Positions 36,271-45,872 of a DNA stretch of 64,000 nt are shown piece after piece. The stretch comes from Kineosporia babensis (GTDB taxonomy: Bacteria; Actinomycetota; Actinomycetes; Actinomycetales; Kineosporiaceae). The notes below the pieces were generated by a model. The model saw only the letters and a program-made list of their open reading frames with translations, searched no databases and had not been told where the DNA came from. The translations under genes were made by a program, and so were the position numbers. Position 1 is the stretch's first letter. Every line of letters begins with the position of its first letter. The stretch spans positions 1 to 64,000 of the forward strand of contig NZ_JAJOMB010000001.1 of the NCBI RefSeq assembly GCF_021129305.1, read 5' to 3'.

Positions 36271-39200
36271 ATGGCGGACATGACCAGCTCGGCGGGCCCT
36301 TCCTCCTCACCGGCGGCCACCCGGAAGACCAGCGCGGCCAGTTCGCGCACCCGGAAATCCGCCTCGTCCCCCTCGTCCACCTCGTCCCCGGCCACCGCAA
36401 GCACCCGTGACAAACCAGAATTGGAGACGCGTGCGGTCGCCGACGCCGGGTCCGAGGGCTCGGGTGTTTCGGTGGACTCGGGTGTTTCGGTGGACTCAGG
36501 CGCTTCGGCGGATCTGAGTTCCCAGGTACCGGCCGGCGGCTCGGAGCCGGAGCGAGCTCCGGTCAAGCGGGTGGCTGCGGCCAAGGGTGACCGTAAGGCG
36601 ACGGCCACGGTGTCCACCGGGTCGGGCAAGACGTCGGGGAAGGCTTCTGGAAAGGCTTCCGGCAAGAAGGACGCCAAGAAGTCCGACGCGGGTGCGGCGT
36701 CGGCCGGACCAGGTGGACGAGATGGTCAGGCCAGTCAGAGCCGGGCCGGTCAGAACCGGGCTGGTCGGAACGCCGACCTGGCGAGCTCGGCCGAGGCCAC
36801 CCTGCGCAAGCCGGTGACGGCCAAGGATGCTGCGGCTCCCGAGAAGGGAGCCGGCAAGAGCACGGGCACGAGGGCTGCTTCGGCGGTCCGGGCGAACGCG
36901 GCGGCCGGTGCTCCGGTGCAGAAGGCTGCGGCACCGCGAAAAGCTGCGGTGAAGAAGGTTGCCGGACCAGGCACCGCGACGAAGAAGACTGCGACTTCAG
37001 GCGCTGCCGGTCAACGGGCAGCCACCGGTCCCGCGGCGAAGAAGGCCGCGGTGAAGAAGGCGACTGCCTCGAGCCCCGCGGTCAAGGGTTCAGCCTCAGG
37101 TCCCGCGGTCAAGGGTTCAGCCTCACGCCCTGCGGTCAAGGGCTCAGCCTCACGTCCCGCGATCAAAGGCTCAGCCTCACGCCCTGCGGCCAAGGATTCA
37201 GCCTCACGCCCTGCGGTCAAAGGCTCAGCCTCACGTCCCGCGATCAAAGGCTCAACCTCACGCCCTGCGGTCAAAGGCTCAGCCTCACGCCCTGCGGTCA
37301 AGGATTCAGCCTCACGCCCTGCGGTCAAAGGCTCAGCCTCACGTCCCACGGTCAAAGGTCCGGCCTCACGTCCTGCGATCAAGGGTTCGGCCTCGAGTCC
37401 CGCTGTGAAGCGCGCGGCGAGTGCTCCGGTGAAGCGGGCGACCGGCGCTGCGGCGAAACCGGTCACGGGCACGCCGGTGAAACGGGCGGCGGCCAAGAAG
37501 GCCGCGTCGGCTCGCGGGGGTGCTGTGGGCGGTCCGGCGTCGGTCGAGACGTCGGCGACCGAGAGCAGTCGGGCGGACAGCGGCCAGGCTGAGAACAACT
37601 CGGTTGGAATCGGTCTGGTTGAGATCGGCTCCGTCGAGAACAGCTCAGTCGGGAATGGCTCGGTTGAGAACGGCTCGGTCGAGAACACCTCAGTCAGGAA
37701 CGGCTCCGTCGAGAACAGCTCGGTCGCGAACGGCTCCGTCGAGAACACCTCAGTCGCGAACGGCTCCGTCGAGAACATCTCAGTCGCGAACGGCTCCGTC
37801 GGGAATGGCTCCGTCGGGAACAGCTCGGTTGAGGACAGCTCCGCCGGAAACAACTCGGTCGAGAACGGCCCGGTCGAGGACAGCTCCGCCGGAAACAACT
37901 CAGTCGGGAACGGTCTGGTCGAGAACGGTCTGGTCGAGAACGGCTCCGTCGCGGGCAGCAGTCAGCCGCGCAAGGCCACACCGTCCCGAGCCACACCGAT
38001 CAAGACCGCACAGTCCGGGACCACCCCGGTCAAGGCCTCCCCCACGAAGACCGCCACCACAAACACGGCCACCACGAGCACCGCGGCCAAGAAGACAGCA
38101 CCGGCCGGCCGCCCCACCGCGAAGAAGGCCACGGCCAAAAAGGCTCTGCCAGTGAAGAAGTCTCCGCCGGCAAAGAAGGCTCTACCGGCGAAGAAAGCTC
38201 TGCCGGTGAAGAAGACACCCCTGGCCAGGAAGAGTCTCGCGGCGCAGGAACCACTCCCGACAGAGGAAACCCTGCCGCCGCAGAGCGCTCTCCCGACCGA
38301 GGGGGCCGACTCGACCGCGGCGACCCTTCACGGCGAAACGGACGCTGCGGGAAAGATTTACACCAGCGACGAGACCGCACCACCGACTCCGAGGTTCGCC
38401 GGAACCAACGTGACCGGCGAGCTTTCCGGGCCGCAAACGTCCATAATTGTTGATCTTCCCGATGCTCTGGTGACCCCCGACGAACCCATCGCCCCCGCCG
38501 AGGTGGTGGCCAGTAAGGACGACGTGACTCCCCCAGATCTCACCGCCACCGCCGAACAGAACCGCTCCGCCTCGGCGAACGCCCTGGTGGCGGCCGCGCA
38601 GGACACCCAGGACCGGCTGGCCTCACTGATCCGCGAGGCCGACCAGCCGCAGGTGCGCCGCTTCCTGGACCGCGAGCTGAGCTGGCTGGCGTTCAACGAG
38701 CGGGTGCTGGAACTCGCCCAGGACCCGGACCTGCCGCTGCTCGAACGAGCCCGTTTCCTGGCCATTTTCGCCAGCAACCTGGACGAGTTCTTCATGGTCC
38801 GGGTGGCCGGGCTGAAGCGCCGGATCGCCACCGGGCTGGCCGTGCGCGCGGCCAGCGGGCTGGAGCCTCGCGACCTGCTGGGCCGGATCCGCACCCGGGC
38901 GCACGAGCTGCAGGCCATGCACGCCAAGGTGTTCGCCGCCGAGATCGCCCCGGCGCTGGCCGAGGCCAACATCACCATCGTGCGCTGGGAACAGCTGGCC
39001 GAGCCCGAACAGGCCCGGCTGCACACGTTCTTCCGCGAGCAGGTGTTCCCGGTACTGACCCCGCTGGCGGTCGACCCGGCCCACCCGTTCCCCTACATCT
39101 CCGGGCTCTCGCTGAACCTGGCCGTGGTGCTGCGCAACCCGGTCAGCGAGAAGGAGATGTTCGCCCGGGTAAAGGTGCCGCAGCTGCTGCCGCGCCTGGT

Positions 39201-40746
39201 CAACGTGGACGCCGACTCCGAGCCGAACGGTGAGGAGTTCCCGCGGGCCCGGTTCGTGCCGCTGGAAGACATCATCGCCTCGCACCTGGACCAGCTGTTC
39301 CCGGGCATGGAGGTGCTGGAGCACCACACCTTCCGGGTGACCCGCCAGGAGGATCTCGAGGTCGAGGAGGACGACGTCGAGAACCTGCTCAAGGCGCTGG
39401 AGAAGGAGCTGCTGCGGCGCAAGTTCGGCCCGCCGGTCCGGCTCGAGGTGGCCGAGGACATCGGACCTCACATGCGTGACCTGCTGGTGCGCGAGATGGG
39501 GGTCAGCGAGTCCGAGGTGTTCCCGCTGCCGGAGCCGCTGGACCTGCGCGGGCTGAACCTGGTCGCCGACCTGGACCGCCCCGAACTGCGCTACCCCAAG
39601 TACGTGGCCGCCACCCCGCGCCAGCTCTCCGAGGTCGAGAGCTCCAAGCCGACCAACATCTTCGACGCGATCAAGCGCCGCGACGTGCTGCTGCACCACC
39701 CGTACGACTCGTTCTCCACCACCGTGCAGGCGTTCCTGGAACAGGCCGCCGACGACCCGGGGGTGCTGGCGATCAAGCAGACGCTGTACCGCACCTCGGG
39801 TGACTCGCCGATCGTGGACGCGCTGATCGACGCGGCCCAGGCGGGCAAGCAGGTGCTGGCCGTGGTCGAGATCAAGGCCCGGTTCGACGAGGAGGCCAAC
39901 ATCTCCTGGGCGCGCAAGCTGGAGCGCGCCGGGGTGCACGTGGTCTACGGGATCGTCGGGCTGAAGACGCACGCCAAGCTCAGCCTGGTGGTCCGGCAGG
40001 AGTCCGACGGCCTGCACCGTTACTGCCACGTGGGCACGGGCAACTACAACCCGAAGACCGCCCGGCTGTACGAGGACCTGGGCATGCTGACCTGTGATCC
40101 GCAGGTCGGCGAGGACCTCAGCCGGCTGTTCAACCAGCTCTCCGGCTACGCCCCGAAGACCGCCTACCGGCGGCTGCTGGTGGCACCGCGCTCGCTGCGC
40201 ACCGGTCTGGTCGACCGGATCGAGCGGGAGATCGCCAACCACGAGGCCGGGCGCCCGGCCGGGGTGAAGGTCAAGGTCAACTCGATCGTCGACGAGGTGA
40301 TCATCGACGCGCTCTACCGGGCCTCGCAGGCCGGGGTGGACGTGGACGTGGTGGTCCGGGGCATCTGCGCGATCCGGCCGGGGGTTCCCGGGCTGAGCGA
40401 GAACATCCGGGTGCGCAGCATCCTGGGCCGGTTCCTGGAGCACTCCCGGGTGTTCTGGTTCGCCGGCGGCGGGGAGCCGGTGGTCTACATCGGCAGCGCG
40501 GACATGATGCACCGCAACCTGGATCGCCGGGTCGAGGCGATGCTGCGGCTGCGCGACCCGCGCGACATCGCCGAGCTGGACGAGCTGCTCATCCTCTCGA
40601 TGGACCCGGGGACGGCCTCCTGGCACCTGGACGCCGAGGGCGTGTGGACCCGGCATCACCACGACGCCGAGGGCAAGCCGCTGCGCGACCTGCAGTCGTA
40701 CATCATCGCCAGCCGTCCGCCCAAGCGTTCCGGGCGCCGCCGCTGA
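36271..40746 (+). CDS. ppk: Polyphosphate kinase 1 with a ~790-residue repeat-rich N-terminal extension
   Basis: A 1491-residue protein; ordinary Ppk1 has about 700. The catalytic part starts near residue 793 ([21 protein letters not shown] region) and is complete: [41 protein letters not shown], the phosphohistidine motif [19 protein letters not shown] and [11 protein letters not shown]. It makes polyphosphate from ATP. The first ~790 residues are low-complexity: a Lys/Ala/Ser-rich zone, twelve 9-residue repeats (271-378), 25 five-residue repeats (440-564) and an H1-like KKALPVKK zone (about 600-660). The frame is open throughout. ATG 36271 has only GAGAG upstream, so a later start cannot be excluded. 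mutT1 follows two genes later. Confidence 0.9.
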   Translation: MADMTSSAGPSSSPAATRKTSAASSRTRKSASSPSSTSSPATASTRDKPELETRAVADAGSEGSGVSVDSGVSVDSGASADLSSQVPAGGSEPERAPVKRVAAAKGDRKATATVSTGSGKTSGKASGKASGKKDAKKSDAGAASAGPGGRDGQASQSRAGQNRAGRNADLASSAEATLRKPVTAKDAAAPEKGAGKSTGTRAASAVRANAAAGAPVQKAAAPRKAAVKKVAGPGTATKKTATSGAAGQRAATGPAAKKAAVKKATASSPAVKGSASGPAVKGSASRPAVKGSASRPAIKGSASRPAAKDSASRPAVKGSASRPAIKGSTSRPAVKGSASRPAVKDSASRPAVKGSASRPTVKGPASRPAIKGSASSPAVKRAASAPVKRATGAAAKPVTGTPVKRAAAKKAASARGGAVGGPASVETSATESSRADSGQAENNSVGIGLVEIGSVENSSVGNGSVENGSVENTSVRNGSVENSSVANGSVENTSVANGSVENISVANGSVGNGSVGNSSVEDSSAGNNSVENGPVEDSSAGNNSVGNGLVENGLVENGSVAGSSQPRKATPSRATPIKTAQSGTTPVKASPTKTATTNTATTSTAAKKTAPAGRPTAKKATAKKALPVKKSPPAKKALPAKKALPVKKTPLARKSLAAQEPLPTEETLPPQSALPTEGADSTAATLHGETDAAGKIYTSDETAPPTPRFAGTNVTGELSGPQTSIIVDLPDALVTPDEPIAPAEVVASKDDVTPPDLTATAEQNRSASANALVAAAQDTQDRLASLIREADQPQVRRFLDRELSWLAFNERVLELAQDPDLPLLERARFLAIFASNLDEFFMVRVAGLKRRIATGLAVRAASGLEPRDLLGRIRTRAHELQAMHAKVFAAEIAPALAEANITIVRWEQLAEPEQARLHTFFREQVFPVLTPLAVDPAHPFPYISGLSLNLAVVLRNPVSEKEMFARVKVPQLLPRLVNVDADSEPNGEEFPRARFVPLEDIIASHLDQLFPGMEVLEHHTFRVTRQEDLEVEEDDVENLLKALEKELLRRKFGPPVRLEVAEDIGPHMRDLLVREMGVSESEVFPLPEPLDLRGLNLVADLDRPELRYPKYVAATPRQLSEVESSKPTNIFDAIKRRDVLLHHPYDSFSTTVQAFLEQAADDPGVLAIKQTLYRTSGDSPIVDALIDAAQAGKQVLAVVEIKARFDEEANISWARKLERAGVHVVYGIVGLKTHAKLSLVVRQESDGLHRYCHVGTGNYNPKTARLYEDLGMLTCDPQVGEDLSRLFNQLSGYAPKTAYRRLLVAPRSLRTGLVDRIEREIANHEAGRPAGVKVKVNSIVDEVIIDALYRASQAGVDVDVVVRGICAIRPGVPGLSENIRVRSILGRFLEHSRVFWFAGGGEPVVYIGSADMMHRNLDRRVEAMLRLRDPRDIAELDELLILSMDPGTASWHLDAEGVWTRHHHDAEGKPLRDLQSYIIASRPPKRSGRRR
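37081..37404 (+). repeat. Twelve 27-bp tandem repeats inside ppk
   Basis: Twelve head-to-tail units of 27 bp, consensus beginning GTCAAGGGTTCAGCCTCACG, encode the nonapeptide [10 protein letters not shown]. Third-base changes between units keep the peptide almost constant, which argues for selection on the protein. Confidence 0.95.
37588..37962 (+). repeat. Twenty-five 15-bp tandem repeats inside ppk
   Basis: Units of 15 bp, for example GTCGAGAACGGCTCC, encode the pentapeptide V-x-N-x-S (mostly [20 protein letters not shown]). The stretch is acidic/polar, in contrast with the cationic repeats before and after it. Confidence 0.93.
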
Positions 40747-40806
40747 GGTCACGTCAAGGGCCAACTGGGGACGTTTGAACCGTCGCCTATGTCTGTCTTG
40801 ACCGGG

Positions 40807-40844
40807 GTGCCCCCGACGCAGGCTCACGCCTGCGTTGGGGGCAC
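40807..40844. terminator. Terminator after ppk
   Basis: A 17-base stem with one G-U pair and a 4-base loop (left arm GTGCCCCCGACGCAGGC) lies 60 bases after the ppk stop and just before the next gene. Confidence 0.75.
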
Positions 40845-40853
40845 ACTTAGGGC

Positions 40854-42146
40854 ATGACTGACCAGCTGCCGACGTCCACCGATCTGCTCGTCGTCGGGGC
40901 CGGCCCGGCTGGTTCGGCCGCAGCGGCCTGGGCCGCCCGCTCAGGGCTCAACGTGGTGCTGGCCGACAAGGAGACGTTCCCCCGCGACAAGACCTGTGGG
41001 GACGGCCTGACCCCCCGCGCGATCGCCGAGCTGGACCGGCTCGGGCTGTCCGAATGGCTGGCCGATTTCCCGGTGAACCGCGGCCTGCGCGCCTGCGGTT
41101 TCGGCCAGGAGCTGCAGCTGCCCTGGCCGGGCGGATCGCTGCCGGGCCGGGGCTCGGCGGTGCCGCGCACCGTTCTGGACAACCGGATCCGCGAAGAGGC
41201 CCTGGCCTCCGGCGCCCGCGGGGTGGAGAACGCCCGCGCGATCGACGTGCTGCGCGACGGAAACCGGGTGATCGGCGTGGTCTTCGCCGGCGGGAAGGAC
41301 AAGCCCAACTTCACCATCGGCTGCCGCCGCCTGGTGGTGGCCGACGGCGTGCGTTCCCAGCTGGGCCGGGTGCTGGGCCGGGAATGGCACCAGAACACCG
41401 CTTTCGGGGTGGCCGCCCGGGCGTACATCAAGTCCGGCCGCAGCGAGGACGAGTGGATCACCTCGCACCTGGAACTGCGGGGGGCGCAGAACGAGCTCCT
41501 GCCCGGCTACGGCTGGGTGTTCCCGCTGGGCGACGGCGAGGTCAACATCGGAGTGGGTGCGCTGGCCACCGAAAAGCGGCCCGCCGACGTGCATCTCAAG
41601 GACCTGATCGGCGTCTACGCCGGACTGCGCCGCGACGACTGGGAACTCGAGGGCGAGCCGCGGGCGGTGCGCTCGGCGATGCTGCCGATGGGTGGCGCGG
41701 TGAGTGGTGTGGCCGGGTCCAACTGGGCGCTGATCGGCGATGCCGCGGGCTGCGTGAACCCGCTGAACGGTGAGGGTATCGACTACGGCCTGGAGACCGG
41801 CCGGCTGGTGGCCGAGCTGTTCGCGGCCGGGGCCGGCACCGGGCGGGGTACGGGGCGCAGCTACGCCGACCTGAACAAGGCCTGGCCGGCCACGCTGCAG
41901 GAGCACTACGGCACCTCGTTCTCGATCGCCCGCCGGCTGGCCACGCTGCTCACCGTGCCCGGGGTGCTGAAGTTCGGCGGGCCGGTCGGGATGCGCTCGA
42001 ACTACCTGATGACGATCGCGCTGCGGGTGATGGGCAACCTGGTCCTGGAAGAGGACAAGGACTACGTGGCCCGGCTGTGGCGCAACGCCGGACGGCTTTC
42101 CCAGCGTTTCGACGACCGGGTGCCGTTCGGCCAGATCCAGTACTGA
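40854..42146 (+). CDS. Geranylgeranyl reductase-family flavoprotein
   Basis: A 430-residue FAD-dependent oxidoreductase. The N-terminal GxGxxG loop is LLVVGAGPAGSAAAAWAA, followed by KTCGDGLTPRAIAELDRLG, the signature of the geranylgeranyl reductase / MenJ family, GDAAGCVNPLNGEGIDYGLETG is the second FAD-contact motif. Such enzymes saturate prenyl chains of menaquinone or lipids; the substrate here is not certain. The stop overlaps the next gene (TGATG), so the two are coupled. It follows the ppk terminator. Confidence 0.88.
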   Translation: MTDQLPTSTDLLVVGAGPAGSAAAAWAARSGLNVVLADKETFPRDKTCGDGLTPRAIAELDRLGLSEWLADFPVNRGLRACGFGQELQLPWPGGSLPGRGSAVPRTVLDNRIREEALASGARGVENARAIDVLRDGNRVIGVVFAGGKDKPNFTIGCRRLVVADGVRSQLGRVLGREWHQNTAFGVAARAYIKSGRSEDEWITSHLELRGAQNELLPGYGWVFPLGDGEVNIGVGALATEKRPADVHLKDLIGVYAGLRRDDWELEGEPRAVRSAMLPMGGAVSGVAGSNWALIGDAAGCVNPLNGEGIDYGLETGRLVAELFAAGAGTGRGTGRSYADLNKAWPATLQEHYGTSFSIARRLATLLTVPGVLKFGGPVGMRSNYLMTIALRVMGNLVLEEDKDYVARLWRNAGRLSQRFDDRVPFGQIQY

Positions 42147-42574
42147 TGACCGGGATCAGGGCCGAGTTCCGCTACACCGCCGACCGGCAGTACCAGGTGG
42201 TGGTGAGTGCGCGGGGGCGGACGCTGGTCAGCGAGCCGTTCGCCAAGATGGAAGAGACCGGGCGCACCGCTGATTCGCTGGCCACGTTGCTGACCGGCAA
42301 GACCGCGGCGGAGATCTCCTGGGCGCGCAACCCGGCACCGCCTTGGCTGAGGCCGGGGCAGTTCGTCCGGACGAGCGGGATCCCGGAGGACGAGCAGCCC
42401 CCGGAAGCCGCTGTCGTTCTGGAGTTCCTGCCGTACGACGGCGTGATCGTCAACGCGGTCGAGAGCGGGATCGGGATCTATGCGCCCGACGAGCTGGACG
42501 ATGCGGCGCGGTTCTCGGCCGAAGAGCTGCAGCTGCTCGAGCAGAGGAAATCGGGCCTGCGGCTTCAGGACTGA
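42146..42574 (+). CDS. Small hypothetical protein coupled to the flavoprotein gene
   Basis: A 142-residue soluble protein of unknown function. It begins MTGIRAEFRYTADRQYQVVV and contains VVLEFLPYDGVIVNAVESGIGIYAPDELDDA, suggesting an alpha/beta fold. The ATG shares its A with the TGA of the flavoprotein gene, which strongly supports translation from this start. I recognise no family. Its last 10 bases overlap the 3' end of the SGNH hydrolase gene on the other strand. Confidence 0.65.
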   Translation: MTGIRAEFRYTADRQYQVVVSARGRTLVSEPFAKMEETGRTADSLATLLTGKTAAEISWARNPAPPWLRPGQFVRTSGIPEDEQPPEAAVVLEFLPYDGVIVNAVESGIGIYAPDELDDAARFSAEELQLLEQRKSGLRLQD

Positions 42575-43545
42575 GCGGCCAGCAGTTTCGGCAGGCGGGC
42601 CTCGGCGTAGGTGGCCATCGCGGCCATGCCGGCAGCGTTGGGGTGCACGCCGTCCTTGGTCAGGCCCTTCTTGAAGCGGCCCTGGGCGGTGCCGAGCACG
42701 GTGTAGGTGTCCAGCAGGGGCACGCGGTGGGCCTTGGCGTACTTGCGGATCGCGGTGTTCAGCGCCAGGGCCTGCTTCGGAGTCCGGTGCCGGGGCGCGA
42801 CCGTGCACAGCACCACCTGGGCGCCGCTGTCGGCGATCCGAGTGACCAGCTGGTCGAGGTTGCTCATGGTCTCGGCCGTGCTGGTGCCGTAGTTCATGTC
42901 GTTGGTGCCCGCCATCACGGTGACCACCTGCGGCTTCAGCGCCAGCACGTCGGTGTCTAGGCGTTCCAGCATGCCGGCCGTGGTGTCGCCGCGGATGCCC
43001 GCGTCGCGGCAGGTGTGCAGCACACCGGCGCCGCAGACCCGGCGGAACCAGGAACCGGCCCGGTAGGTGATCGAGTCGCCGAGGCCCACGGTGAGCCGGA
43101 GCGGGCCGTCGGTGCGCTCCGGTGGGGCGACGATCAGGTCGGGCAGGCTCTGCCCGCCGAAGGTGATGACACCGCTGTCGGTGGAGGCCGCGCGCTCGGC
43201 CGCCTGGCGGGCCTTCTCGCCGATGGCGGCAGTGGTGCCTTCCAGCGTCTCGCCAGGGGTGGCTTCGGCGGGGATGGTGCCTGTCCCGGTCTGAGTGGGC
43301 GCGGCTTCAGCCGATGAGAAGCCGGGCTCGCTCGCGGCGGGCGTGGCCGGTGCGGGTGAGGTGATGGTGACGGCGGGTGGCGCTGCCACTGCAGCGGAGC
43401 CGTTCCCCGCGGGGAATCCACCGCTGACCACGACACCGACTGCTACACCGGCCGACAGCAGAACTGCCCCGGAACCTAACCTGCGCACGATCCGCCACCA
43501 TAGCCATCTGCGCAACTTTTTGTGCCGATGCGCGACTTTGAACAA
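42565..43545 (-). CDS. Secreted SGNH/GDSL-type esterase
   Basis: A membrane-anchored or secreted hydrolase of up to 326 residues. After a hydrophobic N-terminal segment (GAVLLSAGVAVGVVVSGG) and a ~100-residue Ala/Pro/Thr-rich linker come the SGNH blocks: VGLGDSITYRAG (nucleophile Ser), MAGTNDMNYG (block III Asn) and KDGVHPNAAG (Asp-His). The substrate, possibly an acylated polysaccharide or lipid, is unknown. The start is uncertain: TTG 43545 without a clear ribosome-binding site, or GTG 43488. Codon 23 counted from TTG 43545 is TTA, a rare leucine codon in high-GC actinobacteria. Confidence 0.85.
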   Translation of the reverse strand: MFKVAHRHKKLRRWLWWRIVRRLGSGAVLLSAGVAVGVVVSGGFPAGNGSAAVAAPPAVTITSPAPATPAASEPGFSSAEAAPTQTGTGTIPAEATPGETLEGTTAAIGEKARQAAERAASTDSGVITFGGQSLPDLIVAPPERTDGPLRLTVGLGDSITYRAGSWFRRVCGAGVLHTCRDAGIRGDTTAGMLERLDTDVLALKPQVVTVMAGTNDMNYGTSTAETMSNLDQLVTRIADSGAQVVLCTVAPRHRTPKQALALNTAIRKYAKAHRVPLLDTYTVLGTAQGRFKKGLTKDGVHPNAAGMAAMATYAEARLPKLLAAQS

Positions 43546-43681
43546 GGTTTGCCCAATGTGAGCCTGCCCGCACAGGTTCCGGTCTCCTTCCGTTCAGACC
43601 CCTCCGTATAGGTCCGAAACGCTCTGCGCCCCCGTGATCTTCGGCCTCCGGGGCCGACGCGCCCCGCCCGGGATGATCTGC

Positions 43682-43687
43682 CATAGT
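43682..43687 (+). promoter_or_regulatory. Candidate -10 box of leaderless mutT1
   Basis: CATAGT ends 6 bases before GTG 43694. AGGG precedes the GTG but is too close for a normal ribosome-binding site. Confidence 0.4.
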
Positions 43688-43693
43688 CACAGG

Positions 43694-44764
43694 GTGAGTC
43701 GCCGCCCCACCCGCTCGTCACCCCGCTCGGCGAAGGGCAAGAGGAAGGCGCACAAGCCGGCCCATGCCCCCCGCCGCAGCCGCCGCCCGTCCTCTCCGGC
43801 TCCCCCGGCCCCCGCGGCGGTGGTCTCGGCCGGCGCCCTGTGCTGGCGCCGCCGGGAGGGGGTCCTCGAGGTGCTCGTGGTCCGCAGCGCCCGCTGGGGC
43901 GACTGGTCGTGGCCGAAGGGCAAGATCGAGCCCGGCGAGACGCTGCCCGAGTGTGCCGTGCGGGAGGTCGAGGAGGAGACCGGCGTGCGTCCGTTGCTCG
44001 GACGTCCTTTGCCCTCGGTCGGCTACGTCCTGCCGGACGGGCGGGACAAGACGGTGGCGTACTGGGCCGCGCAGGTGCTGCACACCTCGGTGCGGACGGC
44101 CGACGCCGACGAGATCGCCGAGGTCGCCTGGCTGCCGGTGGCCGATGCCCGCAAACGACTGACCCGGCCGAGTGACCTGCCCCCGCTGGAATCGCTGCTG
44201 CAGTACTCGGTGGCCGGGGAGCTGGACACCCGGGCGCTGATCATCCTGCGCCACGCCAAGGCCCGGTCGAGGGCGAACTGGCCCGGTACCGAAGGAGACC
44301 GGCCGCTGACCTCGGTCGGCCGGTCCCAGGCGAACGCTCTGCCCGGGCTGCTGGCCGCCTGGAACGCGGACAACGTGCTGAGCTCGCCCTGGGCGCGATG
44401 CATGATGACGCTGCTGCCCTACCTGCGCGTGCGAAATCCCGCGGCGGATCCCTACCAGGGGGTGGAGGTGCTGCCGCTGCTGTCCGAGCAGGGCCTGCGC
44501 AACGATCCGGAGCGGGTGCCGGAACTGCTGCGGGACATCATCTTCCGGCAGGCCGGGAGCTGGCTGATCTGCACCCACCGGCCGGTGCTGGAGTCGGTGG
44601 TCGGGACGCTGGCCGAGGCCTGCAGCCCGGCCGCCCGGGAGGACCTGCCCGCGGCCAACCCCTGGCTCGGCACCGGCGAGGCGCTGATCGCGCACATCGC
44701 CGGGGCCGAGGAGGGGACGGCCGAGATCGTCGCGGTGGAGCGACTGCGGGCCGAGACCGGTTAG
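43694..44764 (+). CDS. mutT1: MutT1-like Nudix hydrolase fused to a histidine phosphatase domain
   Basis: A 356-residue two-domain enzyme. A basic N-terminal tail precedes the Nudix domain, whose box is intact: GKIEPGETLPECAVREVEEETGV. The second half (about 175-350) is a SixA/RHG-type phosphatase with LRHAKA at the active site and a second histidine in ICTHRPVLES. The mycobacterial counterpart MutT1 uses both domains to degrade 8-oxo-dGTP and diadenosine polyphosphates, and also lies next to ppk. The start is GTG 43694. It converges on the sugar-binding protein gene with a 4-base overlap. Confidence 0.9.
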   Translation: MSRRPTRSSPRSAKGKRKAHKPAHAPRRSRRPSSPAPPAPAAVVSAGALCWRRREGVLEVLVVRSARWGDWSWPKGKIEPGETLPECAVREVEEETGVRPLLGRPLPSVGYVLPDGRDKTVAYWAAQVLHTSVRTADADEIAEVAWLPVADARKRLTRPSDLPPLESLLQYSVAGELDTRALIILRHAKARSRANWPGTEGDRPLTSVGRSQANALPGLLAAWNADNVLSSPWARCMMTLLPYLRVRNPAADPYQGVEVLPLLSEQGLRNDPERVPELLRDIIFRQAGSWLICTHRPVLESVVGTLAEACSPAAREDLPAANPWLGTGEALIAHIAGAEEGTAEIVAVERLRAETG

Positions 44765-45855
44765 GACATCAGGGCTTCGGCCTCGTAGTAGCCGCTGTCG
44801 ACCAGCAGCGTCTTGTAGTTCGAGGCCTCGATCGCGACCGGGTACAGCAGGTACGTGGGTACCTTGCCCAGCTCGTTCTCGAAGAACTCTTCCTCGTTGA
44901 CGATCGGCTTGGTGCCGGTCAGCATCGCGTTGCCCTGCTCCACCGCCACCTTGGCGAGCTCACGGGTGTCCTTGAAGATCGTCCCGGCCTGCTCACCGGC
45001 GATGATCGACTTCACCGAGTCGAGCTCGGCGTCCTGGCCGGAGACCACCGGCAGCGGCTTGTCGTCGGTGCCGTAGCCGGCTTCCTTCAGGGCGTCGATG
45101 ATGCCCAGCGACATACCGTCGTAGGGCGACAGGACCGCGTCGACCTGCTGGTTCTGGTAGTTCTCGTCGAGGAGCCGGGTCATCCGCTCCTGCGCGACCT
45201 CCCGCAGGTAGTCCTTGGTCGTCATCTGGTTGAACCTGCGCTCACCACTGACGATCTTGATCTTGCCGGACCTCAGGTACGGCTGCAGGATCGCCTTGTT
45301 GCCGTCGTAGAAGTCCTGGGCGTTGTTGTCGGTCGACGAACCGGCGAACCACTCGATGTTGTACGTCTTGTCGTCGTCCGCGTCCAGATCCAGCCGGTCC
45401 ACCAGCAACTGGGCCTGCATCTGGCCGACCCGGACGTTGTCGAAGGTGGCCTGGTAGTCCACTTCCGACTCACCGGTGAGCAGCCGGTCGTAGGCGATCA
45501 CCTGGATGCCCTTGGCCTCGGCGGCCTTCAGCTGCTCGGTCAGCGCCGAACCGTCGACCGCGGCGATCACCAGCAGCTTGTCGCCCCGGTCGATCATCCC
45601 CTGGATCTGTTTGGCCTGGTCCTCGGGCTTGTTCTCGGCGTACTCCCGCTCGGTGTTGTAGCCCATCGCCTCGAACTGCTCGATCATCGCGTCGCTGTCG
45701 GCGACCCAGCGCGGCGAGGTGGTGGTCGGCATCGAGATGCCGATGGTGGCGCCCTGGTTGGCGTACACGCTGTCGGCCGGGATCTCGTCCGAGCCGCAGG
45801 CGGTGAGGGCGAGCGCCAGACCGGCGCTCACCATGCCCGCGAGAATCTTCCGCAC
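44761..45855 (-). CDS. Sugar-binding lipoprotein (periplasmic-binding-protein type) at the end of a conservon
   Basis: A 364-residue lipoprotein: the signal peptide ends LALTAC, and the mature protein is a type I periplasmic-binding fold of the ChvE/xylose kind (IGISMPTTTSPRWVADSDAM, VIAYDRLLTGESEVDYQATFDNVRVGQMQAQ, VVSGQDAELDSVKSIIAG). It should bind a monosaccharide outside the membrane. No ABC permease or ATPase lies nearby. Instead it starts 17 bases after the conservon GTPase gene on the same strand, so it may present a sugar signal to the conservon kinase, or use MsiK-like transporters elsewhere. The coupling is inference. Confidence 0.88.
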   Translation of the reverse strand: MRKILAGMVSAGLALALTACGSDEIPADSVYANQGATIGISMPTTTSPRWVADSDAMIEQFEAMGYNTEREYAENKPEDQAKQIQGMIDRGDKLLVIAAVDGSALTEQLKAAEAKGIQVIAYDRLLTGESEVDYQATFDNVRVGQMQAQLLVDRLDLDADDDKTYNIEWFAGSSTDNNAQDFYDGNKAILQPYLRSGKIKIVSGERRFNQMTTKDYLREVAQERMTRLLDENYQNQQVDAVLSPYDGMSLGIIDALKEAGYGTDDKPLPVVSGQDAELDSVKSIIAGEQAGTIFKDTRELAKVAVEQGNAMLTGTKPIVNEEEFFENELGKVPTYLLYPVAIEASNYKTLLVDSGYYEAEALMS

Positions 45856-45872
45856 TGCTTCGTCTCCTGGTC

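Noticed and set aside
37081-37962. Regularly spaced repeats resembling a CRISPR array
   Set aside because: Units are head-to-tail without unique spacers, have lengths of 27 and 15 bp, and stay in frame inside ppk.
37588-37962. Pentapeptide-repeat (A-D/N-L-x-x) beta-helix
   Set aside because: The five-residue period matches but the V-x-N-x-S consensus does not fit the central Leu/Phe pattern of that family.
38623-40827. 734-residue open frame antisense to ppk
   Set aside because: It is a GC-driven shadow of a clear Ppk1 coding frame; its sequence is His/Arg/Gly-rich with no domain.
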